Shown piece by piece: positions 12,686-19,928 of a DNA stretch of 20,050 bases. The DNA lies in IMG/VR virus record IMGVR_UViG_3300042518_000024, positions 1 through 20,050 of that record; one strand, 5' to 3'. The position numbers and the translations under genes are program-made. Positions within the stretch are counted from its first letter, which is position 1; every line of letters begins with the position of its first letter. The notes beneath the pieces are model-generated. The model did not search any database. It was not told the origin of the DNA and saw nothing but the letters and a program-made list of their open reading frames with translations. The DNA is from a virus.

Positions 12686-15127
12686 ATGACTGTCAATTAC
12701 ACATCTCTTCTGGCGCTTGGACAGCCGGTAACCGGAACAGAAGCCGGTACTTGGGGCGACGATGTCAACAACGCCGTTACTTCATACCTAGACGTTGCGA
12801 TTGCTGGTACGCAGACACTAAGTACGGATGCAGACGTTACGCTAACGCTCACCCAAGGTACAAGCTCTGCGACCAATTTAAGTAGCACATCAGCTCAGTA
12901 CATGATCCTGAACTGTACAGGCTCTAGAACGCAGCTACGCTACATTAATACGCCTAATAGCAGTAAAGCCTACATTGTGATGAACAACACCACGGGTGGG
13001 TATAACGTCACCATTCGTGGAGGGACTGGCCCGACCACGGGTATTTCGGTGGCTCCGGGCAAACAGACTTGGGTAGCTTGGGATACCAACGCAGGCGATT
13101 TCAAAGAGATTGCTTCAGGTGATGTGGATGGTCCCGCCTCTTCTACTGACAATGCCATTGCAAGATTTGACGGAACGACGGGGAAGGTTATTCAGAACTC
13201 GGCAGCGACAATTGCCGACACGACAGGTGATATTACTGCTGGTGCTTATAACAAAGTCACGATTACTGCTCCGGCTTCTAGTGCAACGCTAACGATTGCT
13301 GATGGTAAGACGCTAACAGCTAATCGTTCTTTGACGCTTACTGGTACGGATGGGACGACACAGACTTTCCCATCAACCAGTGCAACGATTGCACGGACAG
13401 ACGCGGGTCAGACTTTTACAGGTACGCAGACCTTTAGTTCCGCGCCGGTTGTTTCTACACTGACGGCTAGTAAGCCGGTCTTTAGTGATGGAAGTAGTGC
13501 ATTAACCTCGTCAGGTACGCTTGCATCGGATCAAGGCGGCACGGGGCAAACGAGTTACACGGCTGGTGATTTGATTTACTACGCCACGGGTACAGCGTTT
13601 ACCAAGCTTGCGATTGGTAGTGCAAGCACGGTACTGACATCAAGCGGATCGGCTCCTCAGTGGACTTCGCTTTCAGGCATATCGGTTGGTACGGCGACTA
13701 ATTTAGCAGGCGGCGCGGCGGGGTCAGTTCCTTACCAGACAGGATCTGGGGCAACGTCATTCCTTGCTATAGGCACAGCCAATTACATACTAGGTGTTAA
13801 TTCAGGTGCAACGGCTCCTGAGTGGGTGGCTAATACAGGCACAGGAAGTGTTGTTAGGGCTACATCGCCAACGCTTACCACGCCGGTTCTTGGTGTAGCT
13901 ACAGCAACGACGGTCAACAAAGTTAGCTTTACAGCACCGGCATCAGGTGCAACGCTGACCTTGGCAGATGGCTCCACGTTAGCAACATCGGGTGCTAATA
14001 GCCTGACGTTTACAACGACCGGCACAACGAACCTGACATTACCTACATCAGGGACGGTAGCGACCACGGGGAATACGGTTACATCGTTATCGTTTGGTAC
14101 GACTGGATTTACCCCAAGTACAGCAACGAATGGGGTTATTACAGTTGCGGGTACGTTAAGTGCAGCTAATGGCGGTACAGGTGTAGCTAACAATGCACTG
14201 AATACGATTACTTTCACGGGTAATTACAGCCTTGGCTTGACCTTAAATAGCAATACATCGGTTACGTTACCGACCACGGGTACGCTAGCTACCTTGGCTG
14301 GATCAGAGACATTGACCAATAAAACGATCAATGGATCTAACAATACGATCACCAATGTCAGTTTAAGCACAGGTATTACTGGGACGCTGGGGGTTGGTAA
14401 TGGCGGCACAGGTAATACGTCTACACCTACCAATGGTCAGTTACTGATTGGTAATGGATCGGGATTTTCTTTAGCTGCTCTTACAGCCGGTTCTAATATC
14501 ACCATCACGAATTCTTCGGGTGGTATTACGATTGCTTCCACGGGTGGCGGTACTCCCGGCGGGTCTAATACACAGATCCAGTTCAATAACTCCAGTTCGT
14601 TTGGTGGATCGACTAATTTCACATGGGATGGCACGAACGTACAGATAGGTGCGACAGGTGCATTGAGGTTTGCTGATACGGATTCATCTAACTATGTGGC
14701 GTTTAAAGCTGCCGGGACGGTGGCATCTAATGTGACATGGACGCTTCCTGCGACGGATGGAACATCTAATCAGGCATTGGTAACCAATGGTTCGGGTACG
14801 CTTTCATGGGCGACTCCGGGCGGTACAGTCACGATAAGTAATGACACATCTACCGCATCGGATCTGTACCCAGCCTTTACAGCAGCGACTAGTGGCACAG
14901 TCTCAACCATCTACACGGGCAATGCCAATCTGCTTTATAAGCCAAGTACGGGTGAGCTAAAAGCGCAAGTTCCGGTAGCGCTGAATGGGTTGATCGTTAA
15001 TTCACAAACGGTAGCAGCTAATTACACGGTTGCCGCTGGGTATAACGCTTTATCGGCTGGGCCTGTATCGGTTAATTCGGGCATTACGGTCACTGTATCG
15101 TCTGGCTCAGTATGGACTGTCGTTTAA
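12686..15127 (+). CDS. Long tail fibre protein
   Basis: This 813-residue protein starts MTVNYTSLLALGQPVTGTEA then GTWGDDVNNAVTSYLD, a common N-terminus of phage tail fibres. The shaft is Thr/Ser/Gly-rich with fibre motifs: QGGTGQTSYTAGDL, NGGTGVANNALNT and NGGTGNTSTPTNGQLLIGNG, several TLPTTGT-type units, and GSETLTNKTI. An internal duplication (NKVTITAPASSATLTIADGK and NKVSFTAPASGATLTLADGS) lies 666 bases apart. The C-terminus, VAANYTVAAGYNALSAGPVS then VNSGITVTVSSGSVW, is a known type of fibre end. It is expected to trimerise and bind the host surface. AAGGA precedes the ATG by about 7 bases. Confidence 0.88.
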   Translation: MTVNYTSLLALGQPVTGTEAGTWGDDVNNAVTSYLDVAIAGTQTLSTDADVTLTLTQGTSSATNLSSTSAQYMILNCTGSRTQLRYINTPNSSKAYIVMNNTTGGYNVTIRGGTGPTTGISVAPGKQTWVAWDTNAGDFKEIASGDVDGPASSTDNAIARFDGTTGKVIQNSAATIADTTGDITAGAYNKVTITAPASSATLTIADGKTLTANRSLTLTGTDGTTQTFPSTSATIARTDAGQTFTGTQTFSSAPVVSTLTASKPVFSDGSSALTSSGTLASDQGGTGQTSYTAGDLIYYATGTAFTKLAIGSASTVLTSSGSAPQWTSLSGISVGTATNLAGGAAGSVPYQTGSGATSFLAIGTANYILGVNSGATAPEWVANTGTGSVVRATSPTLTTPVLGVATATTVNKVSFTAPASGATLTLADGSTLATSGANSLTFTTTGTTNLTLPTSGTVATTGNTVTSLSFGTTGFTPSTATNGVITVAGTLSAANGGTGVANNALNTITFTGNYSLGLTLNSNTSVTLPTTGTLATLAGSETLTNKTINGSNNTITNVSLSTGITGTLGVGNGGTGNTSTPTNGQLLIGNGSGFSLAALTAGSNITITNSSGGITIASTGGGTPGGSNTQIQFNNSSSFGGSTNFTWDGTNVQIGATGALRFADTDSSNYVAFKAAGTVASNVTWTLPATDGTSNQALVTNGSGTLSWATPGGTVTISNDTSTASDLYPAFTAATSGTVSTIYTGNANLLYKPSTGELKAQVPVALNGLIVNSQTVAANYTVAAGYNALSAGPVSVNSGITVTVSSGSVWTVV

Positions 15128-15138
15128 GGGGATAGAAA

Positions 15139-16398
15139 ATGGCTGTAACAATTAGCGGTAGCGGTACGATTGATGTTGGCGGGACAAGCACATCGCAGGG
15201 TACGGTACGGCTGTATGAGGATACGGATAATGGTACGAATTATGTAGAGCTAGTCGCTCCAGCTAGTGTGGCAAGTAATGTCACACTGACCATGCCTACA
15301 ACTACGGGTACTGTAGCGACAGTAGCTGGCAGTGATACACAAGTCATTTTCAATGATGGTGGCTCGGCATATGGCGGTGACTCAGGGCTGACGTACAACA
15401 AGACAACGGATACCCTAACCACGAGCGTTGTCGTTCACGGCGCTGGCACTGCTTCCGCACCATCTATCACCACCACAGGCGACACCAATACGGGTGTGTT
15501 CTTCCCTGCTGCGGATACGGTAGGTGTAACGACGGGTGGCTCCGAGCGGATGCGTATTGATTCCTCCGGCAGAGTGGGGATTGGGGTTACGCCAAGTTCA
15601 AGTTCTGGATTTTCCCAAAGACTTCAAATAAAACAAGCGGATGGAATATATTCAGGATTGCAAATACAAAAATCTGATGATGATTCTATTTTAGGAGTCG
15701 GGTACTGGACAACTCCAGCCGCATTTTCTTTTGCTGCTACTTACACTTCAACAGGGTCTTACCTACCTATTTCTTTTGTTACTAGCAGCACCGAGTGGAT
15801 GCGTATTGGCAGCGGGGGTGAGGTTTATTTCCCCGGCGTTGGAACAACAGCCTCGGCTGCGAATGCTTATCTTAATAACGGGGCAACGCCAGCAAATCAA
15901 TTACTAAGATCAACATCGTCGCTGCGTTACAAGACAGATGTTGAAACGCTTGACCACGCTAAAGCCGATGCCGTTCTTAACTTACGTCCTGTATGGTATC
16001 GCTCCAAAGCTGAGGCTGACCGTAAAGATTGGTCATGGTACGGTTTAATTGCCGAAGAAGTTGCTCAGGTTGAGCCGAGACTTGTTCATTGGTCATACCC
16101 CGAAGATCAATTTGAAACAATTGAGACTCAGACAGAGATAGAAAAGACCCGTGAAGTTGAAGTAACACCAGCGGTTTTAGATGACGAAGGCAATGTTGTT
16201 GAGCCTGCCGTTACGGAAACAGAGACCTACACGGAAACCGAAACAAAGTCTGAGCGTAAGTTAAAAGCAGATGCTCAACTTGCCCCAGATGGTGTTCAGT
16301 ATGATCGTTTAACGGTGATGCTGCTTGACATTGTGAAACGTCAAAATCAACGCATTGAACAGCTAGAAGCAAAGGTTGCGGCATTGGAGGCTCAATGA
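15139..16398 (+). CDS. Tail fibre/spike with C-terminal S74 intramolecular chaperone
   Basis: This 419-residue protein has a beta-rich shaft (1-255), including YEDTDNGTNYVELVAPASVA, APSITTTGDTNTGVFFPAAD and SERMRIDSSGRVGIG. It ends in a peptidase S74 / intramolecular chaperone domain (about 257-419): SSLRYKTDVETLD, WYGLIAEEVAQVEP, VQYDRLTVMLLDIVKRQNQR and a terminal coiled coil. In S74 domains a Ser and a Lys five residues later form the self-cleaving dyad; here Ser260 and Lys265 fit, so cleavage just before Ser260 is expected. An acidic Thr/Glu-rich insert (about 325-375) lies inside the chaperone. Bases 15600-15720 are noticeably A/T-richer than the flanks, suggesting a swapped segment. Confidence 0.88.
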   Translation: MAVTISGSGTIDVGGTSTSQGTVRLYEDTDNGTNYVELVAPASVASNVTLTMPTTTGTVATVAGSDTQVIFNDGGSAYGGDSGLTYNKTTDTLTTSVVVHGAGTASAPSITTTGDTNTGVFFPAADTVGVTTGGSERMRIDSSGRVGIGVTPSSSSGFSQRLQIKQADGIYSGLQIQKSDDDSILGVGYWTTPAAFSFAATYTSTGSYLPISFVTSSTEWMRIGSGGEVYFPGVGTTASAANAYLNNGATPANQLLRSTSSLRYKTDVETLDHAKADAVLNLRPVWYRSKAEADRKDWSWYGLIAEEVAQVEPRLVHWSYPEDQFETIETQTEIEKTREVEVTPAVLDDEGNVVEPAVTETETYTETETKSERKLKADAQLAPDGVQYDRLTVMLLDIVKRQNQRIEQLEAKVAALEAQ

Positions 16399-16472
16399 AC
16401 CTACACCTAGCCCAAATTGAAACAAGCAAGAACCCACCAATCACTAAACCAAAATTGCCTTGGGTAGCGTAA
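16395..16472 (+). CDS. Possible 25-residue ORF or decayed gene start
   Basis: An ATG overlaps the S74 fibre stop (ATGA) and opens a 25-codon frame, MNLHLAQIETSKNPPITKPK then LPWVA. Bases 16428-16453 (AAGAACCCACCAATCACTAA and onward) resemble the ribosome-binding and start region of the small partner gene at 17392-17420 (aaaggaacccaaaatgcc, then tatcaccaaac). It may therefore be the eroded 5' end of a third partner gene rather than a real gene. Confidence 0.3.
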   Translation: MNLHLAQIETSKNPPITKPKLPWVA

Positions 16473-16473
16473 T

Positions 16474-16569
16474 ATGAATCAGGACATTTGTAAGCCAGAG
16501 AAGGCGATTGCACAAGCAGCATGGACACCAGAGGTCATTGCGGCGTATCAGGCTCAGCAAACCGTATAA
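16474..16569 (+). pseudogene. Truncated third copy of the fibre partner gene
   Basis: This 31-codon frame encodes MNQDICKPEKAIAQAAWTPE then VIAAYQAQQTV. Its last two-thirds matches the C-terminus of the gene at 17405-17647: over 57 bases (16504-16560 against 17579-17635) I count 5 differences, all at third positions and all synonymous. The N-terminal half of the family (TKQTVIDxIxVTE...RIMEDGQ) is missing. It is either a remnant left by recombination or a short gene still translated. No good Shine-Dalgarno is seen upstream of 16474. Confidence 0.6.
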
Positions 16570-16592
16570 ATTATTGAGTCAGGAGAGTTAAA

Positions 16593-17372
16593 TTGTCTCA
16601 AGTTAAAATTCAAGGTGGTGCTTCGGGATCAGATAACTACACGATCCTAGCACCAGCTACGTCCACAGGCGATAAAACGCTTACCCTGCCCACGGCAACG
16701 GCAACACTAGCTTCTACGGATGCTAATACGTTCACGGGAGTGCAGACCTTCCCAGCGGGATCGGTATCAGCCCCATCTATCACTACAACAGGCGACACCA
16801 ATACGGGTGTGTATTTTTCAGCGGCCGATGAGATCAGTTTCGCTACGGGTGGTTCACAAAGAGCAAAGATTGGTACGGCTGACCTAACCATAACCAACGG
16901 CAACCTAGTCATCGGCACCAGCGGCAAAGGCATTGATTTCAGTGCTACCGCAGGGACAGGTACAAGTGAGTTGTTGGCTGATTATGAGGAAGGGACTTTT
17001 ACGCCGGTTGTGAAAGGGACAAGTACGGTTGGTACTGTTACTTATGTGCTACAAATTGGCCGATACACAAAAATTGGCAATCGTGTGTTTTTTCAAATCT
17101 CGGTTGCTTGGAATAGCGGCACAGGAACGGGTAATTTAAGAGTGGATGGATTACCTTTTACAAATGCTTCTGGAACTGGATTCAATCCTCCCCCAACTAT
17201 CGTCACACAAAATATTGTCTTAACTGCTAACCACTATGCCACTGGCGATATTGCTCAGGGCCAATCACGAGTAGACATTTATTCCTGCCCAACGGGAGGT
17301 GGTGGGATTGCAGATGTTGCATACGATGCCGCTGGTGAAATTTATTGTGCAGGGCATTATTTTGTAACTTAA
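16593..17372 (+). CDS. Short tail fibre / tip protein
   Basis: This 259-residue protein appears to start at TTG (16593), because AGGAG (16581-16585) lies 7 bases upstream and MSQVKIQGGASGSDNYTI is a normal fibre-type beginning. The N-terminal part has TSTGDKTLTLPTATATLAST and APSITTTGDTNTGVYFSAAD; the second block is nearly identical to one in the S74 fibre. From about residue 131 a distinct C-terminal domain follows: DYEEGTFTPVVKG, GRYTKIGNRVFFQISVAW, and near the end GEIYCAGHYFVT. The YEEGT[FW][ST]P domain is common at phage fibre tips. It probably binds a receptor or is an alternative tip. It is followed by a small partner gene. Confidence 0.78.
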   Translation: MSQVKIQGGASGSDNYTILAPATSTGDKTLTLPTATATLASTDANTFTGVQTFPAGSVSAPSITTTGDTNTGVYFSAADEISFATGGSQRAKIGTADLTITNGNLVIGTSGKGIDFSATAGTGTSELLADYEEGTFTPVVKGTSTVGTVTYVLQIGRYTKIGNRVFFQISVAWNSGTGTGNLRVDGLPFTNASGTGFNPPPTIVTQNIVLTANHYATGDIAQGQSRVDIYSCPTGGGGIADVAYDAAGEIYCAGHYFVT

Positions 17373-17404
17373 GTCATTTGAAATATCAACGAAAGGAACC
17401 CAAA

Positions 17405-17647
17405 ATGCCTATCACCAAACAAACGGTCATTGACCAAATAACAGTCACCGAGAACGGCATCGTGCTTTATCGTGAAGCCACTCGCATCATGGAAGACGGT
17501 CAGCAACTGACACAAACCTATCACCGCTCATCTCTTCAGCCCGGACAAGACCTAACCGGACAGCCTGAGAAAGTAGTTGCGATTGCTCAAGCAGCGTGGA
17601 CACCAGAGGTGATTGCGGCGTATCAGGCGCAGCAGGCGCAGGCCTAA
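17405..17647 (+). CDS. Small fibre partner protein, copy A (80 aa)
   Basis: ATG at 17405 follows AAAGGA (17392-17397); the frame extends further upstream but without a Shine-Dalgarno. The protein reads MPITKQTVIDQITVTENGIV, REATRIMEDGQQLTQTYHR, and ends WTPEVIAAYQAQQAQA. It is paralogous to the gene at 18184 and the remnant at 16474. Small proteins with this 'VT..G....R.AT.IMEDG......HR' plus 'TPEVI.AY.A' layout lie behind fibre genes in other phages. A chaperone or fibre-cap role is plausible but unproven. Confidence 0.78.
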   Translation: MPITKQTVIDQITVTENGIVLYREATRIMEDGQQLTQTYHRSSLQPGQDLTGQPEKVVAIAQAAWTPEVIAAYQAQQAQA

Positions 17648-17659
17648 TAGGAGGTTACT

Positions 17660-18166
17660 GTGTCAACAGTAAAAACAACGAATGTACAACACGGGTCAGC
17701 AACAAACACAAACCTCGTGCTGGCTAGTACGGGTACAGCGCAGTTTTATAACACCATATCGGTAGGCAACACCACGCCTTCTTCTTCTGGTGCAGGCATC
17801 ACCTTCCCTGCCACGCAATCAGCCTCTACTGATGCGAATACCTTGGATGATTATGAGGAAGGGACGTGGTCACCGACCTGTAGCAATGGATCAACCTTTG
17901 CTGGAAACTATATAAAGATCGGTAAGGTTGTGCATTTGTTCTATGAGACATCATCGTGCGGGACACTTGTTGCCGGTAGTACAACCTTAACAGGGATTCC
18001 ATTTACTTCATCTGGGCTTCTAGGTGCCTCTGGGTCTGGAACATTTATAAATGCTACATCTACAACAGCATTTGGTGGCACTCAGCTAACATCAACCACC
18101 CTTTATTTTGCGACTGCATCTTCGTCAGCGGCACTGCGTGGATATCATTGTTATTACGTTGCGTAA
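17660..18166 (+). CDS. Short tail fibre / tip protein
   Basis: This 168-residue protein starts at GTG 17660 with AGGAGG (17649-17654) 5 bases upstream. It begins MSTVKTTNVQHGSATNTNLV, then DANTLDDYEEGTWSPTCSNG, NYIKIGKVVHLFYE and TTLTGIPFTSSGLLGAS, ending GYHCYYVA. The DDYEEGTWSP start of the C-terminal domain matches that of the 16593 protein, including 17 identical bases (GATTATGAGGAAGGGAC), but the distal sequence is different. That is what is expected for tips with a shared attachment and variable receptor-binding ends. It is followed by the second partner gene. Confidence 0.78.
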   Translation: MSTVKTTNVQHGSATNTNLVLASTGTAQFYNTISVGNTTPSSSGAGITFPATQSASTDANTLDDYEEGTWSPTCSNGSTFAGNYIKIGKVVHLFYETSSCGTLVAGSTTLTGIPFTSSGLLGASGSGTFINATSTTAFGGTQLTSTTLYFATASSSAALRGYHCYYVA

Positions 18167-18183
18167 TCAAAAAGGAACCCAAA

Positions 18184-18420
18184 ATGTCTCTCACCAAACA
18201 AACCGTCATTGACATGATTGAAGTCACCGAAGGTGGTCATGTTCAGATCCGCAAGGCTACAAGAATCATGGAAGACGGTCAGGTACTTAGCCAGTCATTC
18301 CATCGTCACGTTATTGCACCGGGGCAGGATTATTCCGCTGAAGATCCCAAGGTACAGGCTGTCTGTGCCGCTGTGCATACCCCAGAAGTGATTGCGGCTT
18401 ATCAAGCTTCCCAAGCATGA
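18184..18420 (+). CDS. Small fibre partner protein, copy B (78 aa)
   Basis: This gene is paralogous to copy A. The 16 bases AAAGGAACCCAAAATG (18171-18186), covering the ribosome-binding site and start, are identical in both, and the next coding bases are nearly so (ACCAAACAAAC[CG]GTCATTGAC). The protein reads MSLTKQTVIDMIEVTEGGHV, RKATRIMEDGQVLSQSFHR and ends HTPEVIAAYQASQA. The centre has diverged (VIAPGQDYSAEDPKVQAV against SLQPGQDLTGQPEKVVAI). It overlaps the next start as ATGA. Probable role: fibre assembly partner or tip component, unproven. Confidence 0.78.
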   Translation: MSLTKQTVIDMIEVTEGGHVQIRKATRIMEDGQVLSQSFHRHVIAPGQDYSAEDPKVQAVCAAVHTPEVIAAYQASQA

Positions 18421-18557
18421 AAACACTAGACTTTAACCTGACCGTGGAAGAGGCTAATCTGATCATGCAGGCACTGGGCAATTTACCTTATGCACAGGTA
18501 TCAGCCTTAGTGGACAAGCTGCGTGAACAAGCCAAGCCTCAGTTGGAAGAGGCGTAA
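18417..18557 (+). CDS. Small conserved phage protein (46 aa)
   Basis: ATG at 18417 overlaps the previous stop (ATGA), and the stop overlaps the next start (TAATG). The protein is MKTLDFNLTVEEANLIMQAL, GNLPYAQVSALVDKLREQAK, PQLEEA. The pattern 'F.LTVEEANLI...LG.LPYAQV..L..K...Q' recurs in very small phage proteins between fibre and lysis genes. It is predicted to be helical. No function is assigned. Confidence 0.78.
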   Translation: MKTLDFNLTVEEANLIMQALGNLPYAQVSALVDKLREQAKPQLEEA

Positions 18558-18973
18558 TGGAAGATAAAGCCCACGAGCTAGCGGTCCTCAAGGCGCAAGC
18601 CAGAATCAAGCTAGAGGAACTCAAGGCTCAGGACTCAGCCAAAGAGGTTGCTGGTAAGGCTATCGGTGAAGATGGGCTGCTTTACATCTTCCTGATCGTA
18701 CTCGTGGGTGTTGGTGCGTCCCTCTTTTTGGAAGGCGAAAAAATTGCTGCTGTTATGGGTCTTCTTGGCGCTTCACTTACTGCACTTATCCAGATGTTAA
18801 ATGGCATTGCCGGAACCGCGCCCAAACAAGAGAAGCCCGAGTTTGAAGTCATCAAGGACTTGATCACACGCCTTGACAAACTAGACCGAGCCGAGCCGCC
18901 CATGCAAGTGGATGTTGAAGGCTCCAAGGTGACGGTTAAGAAAGGTGCTGACATCGTAACGGCTAAGGGGTAA
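18557..18973 (+). CDS. Small membrane protein, two TM segments, lysis-module associated
   Basis: This 138-residue protein has a charged N-terminal helix (1-35, KAHELAVLKAQARIKLEELK), two hydrophobic segments at about 41-58 (LLYIFLIVLVGVGASLFL) and 63-86 (IAAVMGLLGASLTALIQMLN and on), and a soluble C-terminus (IKDLITRLDKLDRAEPPMQV). It lies directly before the 3TM-type holin and the endolysin. A two-TM hairpin in that place fits a holin or antiholin, but no family is recognised. The start overlaps the previous stop (TAATG), with GGAAGAGG upstream. Confidence 0.75.
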   Translation: MEDKAHELAVLKAQARIKLEELKAQDSAKEVAGKAIGEDGLLYIFLIVLVGVGASLFLEGEKIAAVMGLLGASLTALIQMLNGIAGTAPKQEKPEFEVIKDLITRLDKLDRAEPPMQVDVEGSKVTVKKGADIVTAKG

Positions 18974-18975
18974 TT

Positions 18976-19461
18976 ATGTTTGAGCTACTCGGCGGCGGTC
19001 TTTTAGGCTCCATCTTCGGCGGCATCTTTCGCCTTGCCCCTGAAGTCCTTAAGTTCTTGGACAAAAAGAACGAACGCCAGCATGAGTTATCCATGTTCCA
19101 GCTTCAGACCGATCTGGAAAAGATGCGCGGTGAATTCAAGATGGAGGAGAAGTATGTTGACTACTCTATCCAGCAGATGGATACGATCAAAGAGGCATTT
19201 AAGGAGCAAGCTCAGACTGCAAAGGAAGCAGGTTGGTTGGCTTCTTTTATCACTGCTATCACCCGTCCTGGCCTCACTTGGATTGCTTTTGGGGTTTATG
19301 TTGCTGTTAAAGCTGCTGGCCTGACGATTGCTTTTCAGACCAACGCGAACTGGGCCGAGGTCTTAACTAAGTCCTATGACGAGGATGATTTCGCCATGCT
19401 GAACATGATGCTCACTTTTTGGTTTGTTGGGCGCAGTATTGAGAAATACAACAAATCGTGA
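18976..19461 (+). CDS. Holin, 3TM (GTA-type) family
   Basis: This 161-residue protein begins MFELLGGGLLGSIFGGIFRL, then APEVLKFLDKKNERQHELSM, the signature of the 'holin of 3TMs, for gene-transfer release' family. A charged helical stretch (about 28-85) follows, then ITRPGLTWIAFGVYVAVKAA (about 95-114) and a last hydrophobic segment at 139-153 (AMLNMMLTFWFVGRS). It is expected to insert in the inner membrane and release the endolysin. It is adjacent to a GH24 endolysin, whose GTG overlaps this stop (GTGA). Confidence 0.82.
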   Translation: MFELLGGGLLGSIFGGIFRLAPEVLKFLDKKNERQHELSMFQLQTDLEKMRGEFKMEEKYVDYSIQQMDTIKEAFKEQAQTAKEAGWLASFITAITRPGLTWIAFGVYVAVKAAGLTIAFQTNANWAEVLTKSYDEDDFAMLNMMLTFWFVGRSIEKYNKS

Positions 19462-19925
19462 AAGAGGCAAAGAAGCTTTGCAAGGATGTACTGATCAAGC
19501 CCTTTGAAGGCCTAGCAAAGCGTTTGCCTGACGGACGTGTAACAGCTTATCCCGACCCCGCAACAAAAGGGCATCCTTGGACAATCGGCTGGGGGGCTAC
19601 CGGCCCTGATATTAATCCCGGCACGATCTGGACGATTGAGCAGTGCGAAGATGCGCTGGATCATCATGTGGAGTATTTTGTCCGAGGTCTGGTAAAGCTT
19701 TCACCCAAGATTCAAACCGCACTACCGCGACGCATTGCCGCTGTGACTAGCTGGGTCTACAATTGTGGCTTAGGAAACTATCGGGTTTCCACGTTCAAGA
19801 AACGTATTGATGCGGGAGACTGGGATGGTGCAGCAGACCAATGTATGCTCTGGAACAAAGCTGCCGGTAGAGTTCTTCCTGGTCTCACACGCCGACGTGC
19901 GGCTGAAGCTGCATTGATGAGGTGA
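19458..19925 (+). CDS. Endolysin, glycoside hydrolase family 24 lysozyme
   Basis: This 155-residue protein has IKPFEGLAKRLPDGRVTAYP followed by DPATKGHPWTIGWGATG. Glu17, Asp33 and Thr42 correspond to the Glu-Asp/Cys-Thr triad of GH24 (T4 lysozyme Glu11, Asp20, Thr26). Spacing between Glu and Asp is about seven residues wider than usual because of RLPDGRV. The C-terminal lobe has SWVYNCGLGNYRVSTFKKRI and NKAAGRVLPGLTRRRAAEAA, standard for the family. There is no signal peptide or SAR helix, so release depends on the holin. It cleaves peptidoglycan glycan strands. GTG at 19458 overlaps the holin stop and has only a weak upstream GAG. No spanin genes are recognised next to it. Confidence 0.9.
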   Translation: MKEAKKLCKDVLIKPFEGLAKRLPDGRVTAYPDPATKGHPWTIGWGATGPDINPGTIWTIEQCEDALDHHVEYFVRGLVKLSPKIQTALPRRIAAVTSWVYNCGLGNYRVSTFKKRIDAGDWDGAADQCMLWNKAAGRVLPGLTRRRAAEAALMR

Positions 19926-19928
19926 ACC

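Noticed and set aside
13783-14217. Minus-strand frame of 144 codons inside the long fibre
   Set aside because: Antisense of Thr/Gly-rich fibre coding; Val/Pro-rich product without start signals.
12686-18166. Diversity-generating retroelement with variable region at a fibre end
   Set aside because: No reverse transcriptase and no template-like near-repeat with A-specific changes was seen; fibre similarities are ordinary paralogy.
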